DNA from: Pseudomonadota bacterium
GTDB lineage: Bacteria > Myxococcota_A > Polyangia > Haliangiales > Haliangiaceae
Assembly: GCA_022360315.1 (NCBI GenBank)
Contig: JAKSDA010000141.1
Location: 1-38,214 of the forward strand
DNA: 38,214 bases
Direction: 5' to 3'
Positions 36,993 through 38,214 of this stretch are shown here, one piece after another (the first letter of the stretch is position 1; every line of letters starts with the position of its first letter). Both the position numbers and the translations under genes were made by a program. The notes below the pieces were generated by a model. The model was not told the origin of the DNA, did not search any database, and was given only the letters and a program-made list of their open reading frames with translations.

Positions 36993-38214
36993 ATGCGTAC
37001 GCATCGAGACTTGCCGAACCCACCTGGCGAGACCGATCCGTCGATCAGTCAATGCAAGAGCTCGGCTGCGGAGACCTGCGGGGATTCCGACGACGCCTCG
37101 CCAACCCCTCAGGGCGGCGACGAGTGCCCCGAACAGGAGTTTGATTACGCTCATATGGCGCAACTGATGGGCGCACATGGCGACATGACTGCGACCACGA
37201 TGACCTCCACCGGGACCCCTGTGGACGACCTGGCGCGCGATTTCGAGGATGCTGACGGGGTGCCTGTGGTCGGCGCCATGGTCAGGCATTACGAGGTGGT
37301 CCGTCCCCTGGGCCGGGGCGGAATGGGCCAGGTGATGCTCGCGCGAGACACTCGCCTCGGCCGCCTGGTCGCGCTGAAATTTCTCCACAGCAGCAGGCAG
37401 ACGCGCAGCGACCGCCTCATCAATGAGGCACGGGCCACTGCGCGCCTCGCCCACAACAACATCATACGCCTGTACGAACTCGACGAGTACATGGGCAGCT
37501 GGTACATGGCTCTGGAGTACATTGATGGCCTGTCGCTCCAGGCGTGGATTCACCAGTGTATCGAGCGCGATCGAGCGGCCCATCCCGACCAGGCCGGTAG
37601 CGGCTGGCCGGGTTTGCCACCCGGTCGCGCGATCGAGTTGGTGATACCTGTGGTGCGCGCCCTGGCCTATGCTCACCGGGCTGGAGTCGTCCACCGCGAC
37701 CTCAAGCCGTCGAATATCATGCTGACCAGAGACGGCGCGGTCAAGGTGCTCGACTTTGGCATCGCCCAATTGCTCGATACAGCGCTGTCCGCCGCTGCGG
37801 AAGGCGGGCAGGCTCCGGTGCAGACTGCCGCATTGACCCGAACCGGTGTGCTGATTGGGACCAGAACCCATATGGCTCCCGAGCAGTGGCGCGCCGAGCT
37901 GATCGATCACCGCGCCGATCTGTGGGCCGTCGGGATCATCCTGTACAAGCTGATTATCGGCGCGCACCCATTGTCTCCGCTATCCCTGGCCAGGTTGCAA
38001 AGCGTGGCCGACCTCGACGTGCCCATGCCCCGGGTGACCGACCTGCGCCCTGATCTGGGCAAGCTGGCCACTGTCATCGATCGCTGTCTGATCAAGCGGC
38101 GAGACGATCGCATCGAGTCGGCCGAGGCTCTGCTCGTCGAGCTGGAATCGGTATCGCGTCCGCACCGGGGTCGCGACGACGGGACCAGCCCATATCCGGG
38201 TCTGGCGGCATTTC
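36993..38214 (+). CDS. Serine/threonine protein kinase (Hanks type), truncated by window edge
   Basis: Open to the window edge (407 codons seen). A low-complexity N-terminus of about 100 residues precedes the kinase: Gly loop GRGGMGQV (from Gly107), catalytic Lys129 in VALKFL, HRDLKPSN (Asp236, Asn241), DFG (Asp254) and APEQ (about 295), all intact. After the kinase (to about residue 390) the frame reads SPYPGLAAF, the start of the AAA/nSTAND-type region that in many myxobacterial kinases (usually followed by WD40 or TPR repeats) comes next; this extension is inference from those few residues. The ATG at 36993 has only a weak GAGC upstream. The position just downstream of the TonB receptor is probably coincidental. 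Confidence 0.9.
   Translation, partial: MRTHRDLPNPPGETDPSISQCKSSAAETCGDSDDASPTPQGGDECPEQEFDYAHMAQLMGAHGDMTATTMTSTGTPVDDLARDFEDADGVPVVGAMVRHYEVVRPLGRGGMGQVMLARDTRLGRLVALKFLHSSRQTRSDRLINEARATARLAHNNIIRLYELDEYMGSWYMALEYIDGLSLQAWIHQCIERDRAAHPDQAGSGWPGLPPGRAIELVIPVVRALAYAHRAGVVHRDLKPSNIMLTRDGAVKVLDFGIAQLLDTALSAAAEGGQAPVQTAALTRTGVLIGTRTHMAPEQWRAELIDHRADLWAVGIILYKLIIGAHPLSPLSLARLQSVADLDVPMPRVTDLRPDLGKLATVIDRCLIKRRDDRIESAEALLVELESVSRPHRGRDDGTSPYPGLAAF

Noticed and set aside
36543..37967. 474-codon minus-strand open frame
   Set aside because: Antisense of the TonB receptor end and the kinase, both of which are clearly real on the plus strand.

Overview
The window looks like a chromosomal segment of a myxobacterium or close relative (Myxococcota). 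This is an inference from gene content: a serine/threonine kinase that runs into a predicted nSTAND-type region, an FHA/TPR membrane protein, WD40 debris, a 'PGKRTLT' leader of the kind I recall from large myxobacterial secreted or contractile-injection-associated proteins, a eukaryote-like type II sulfide:quinone oxidoreductase, and GC-rich coding DNA with many GTG starts. No rRNA, tRNA or CRISPR array was seen.

Layout. 1-2.4 kb: a fragment of an Rpn/DUF4351-like gene, a GNAT acetyltransferase, an AT-rich perfect palindrome and a small unknown gene. 2.4-3.9 kb: a secreted di-haem cytochrome c peroxidase/MauG-type protein. 4.1-6.5 kb (minus): an ArnT/PMT-type glycosyltransferase. 6.6-9.6 kb (minus): a sulfide-oxidation operon in the order persulfide dioxygenase, DUF1641 protein, sulfide:quinone oxidoreductase. 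10.5-11.2 kb: an exported SRPBCC/START-like protein with a good sigma-70-type promoter. 11.3-14.7 kb: a gene graveyard containing WD40, IS21-, IS1182- and IS3-type transposase scraps, a frameshifted LysR tail, a broken GMC oxidoreductase and a frameshifted WD40 gene with a PGKRTLT leader. 15.0-18.0 kb: an NTF2-like lipoprotein, an APH-type phosphotransferase and a tail-fibre-like remnant. 18.0-22.4 kb: an LCM-like methyltransferase (minus), then a TM2-like small membrane protein, a MoxR ATPase, a VWA protein and PlsY (plus). 22.35-23.7 kb (minus): an FAH-family hydrolase overlapping folK, which in turn overlaps the 3' end of plsY. 23.9-26.6 kb: an FHA-TM-helical repeat protein and a convergent single-domain response regulator. 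26.9-34.1 kb: a small membrane protein, then a tight operon of AlgH, an M48 metallopeptidase and two different dynamin-like GTPases. 34.4-36.8 kb: a TonB-dependent receptor. 37.0 kb to the end: the start of a Ser/Thr kinase.

The most interesting parts are: (1) the AlgH-M48-dynamin-dynamin module, in which the first GTPase carries a hydrophobic hairpin and an unusual G4 motif (GKVD for NKxD) and the second is a TPR-GTPase fusion with no visible membrane segment; (2) a dispersed intergenic repeat family, five copies in this window, built round CCGGGACGTCCGGCCGAT; (3) the recombination junctions of the 11-14.7 kb graveyard, including an exact join of an IS3 orfA start to a GMC oxidoreductase; and (4) several symmetric DNA elements, among them paired 12-bp palindromes spaced 21 bp apart and a leftward intrinsic terminator inside a divergent intergenic region.
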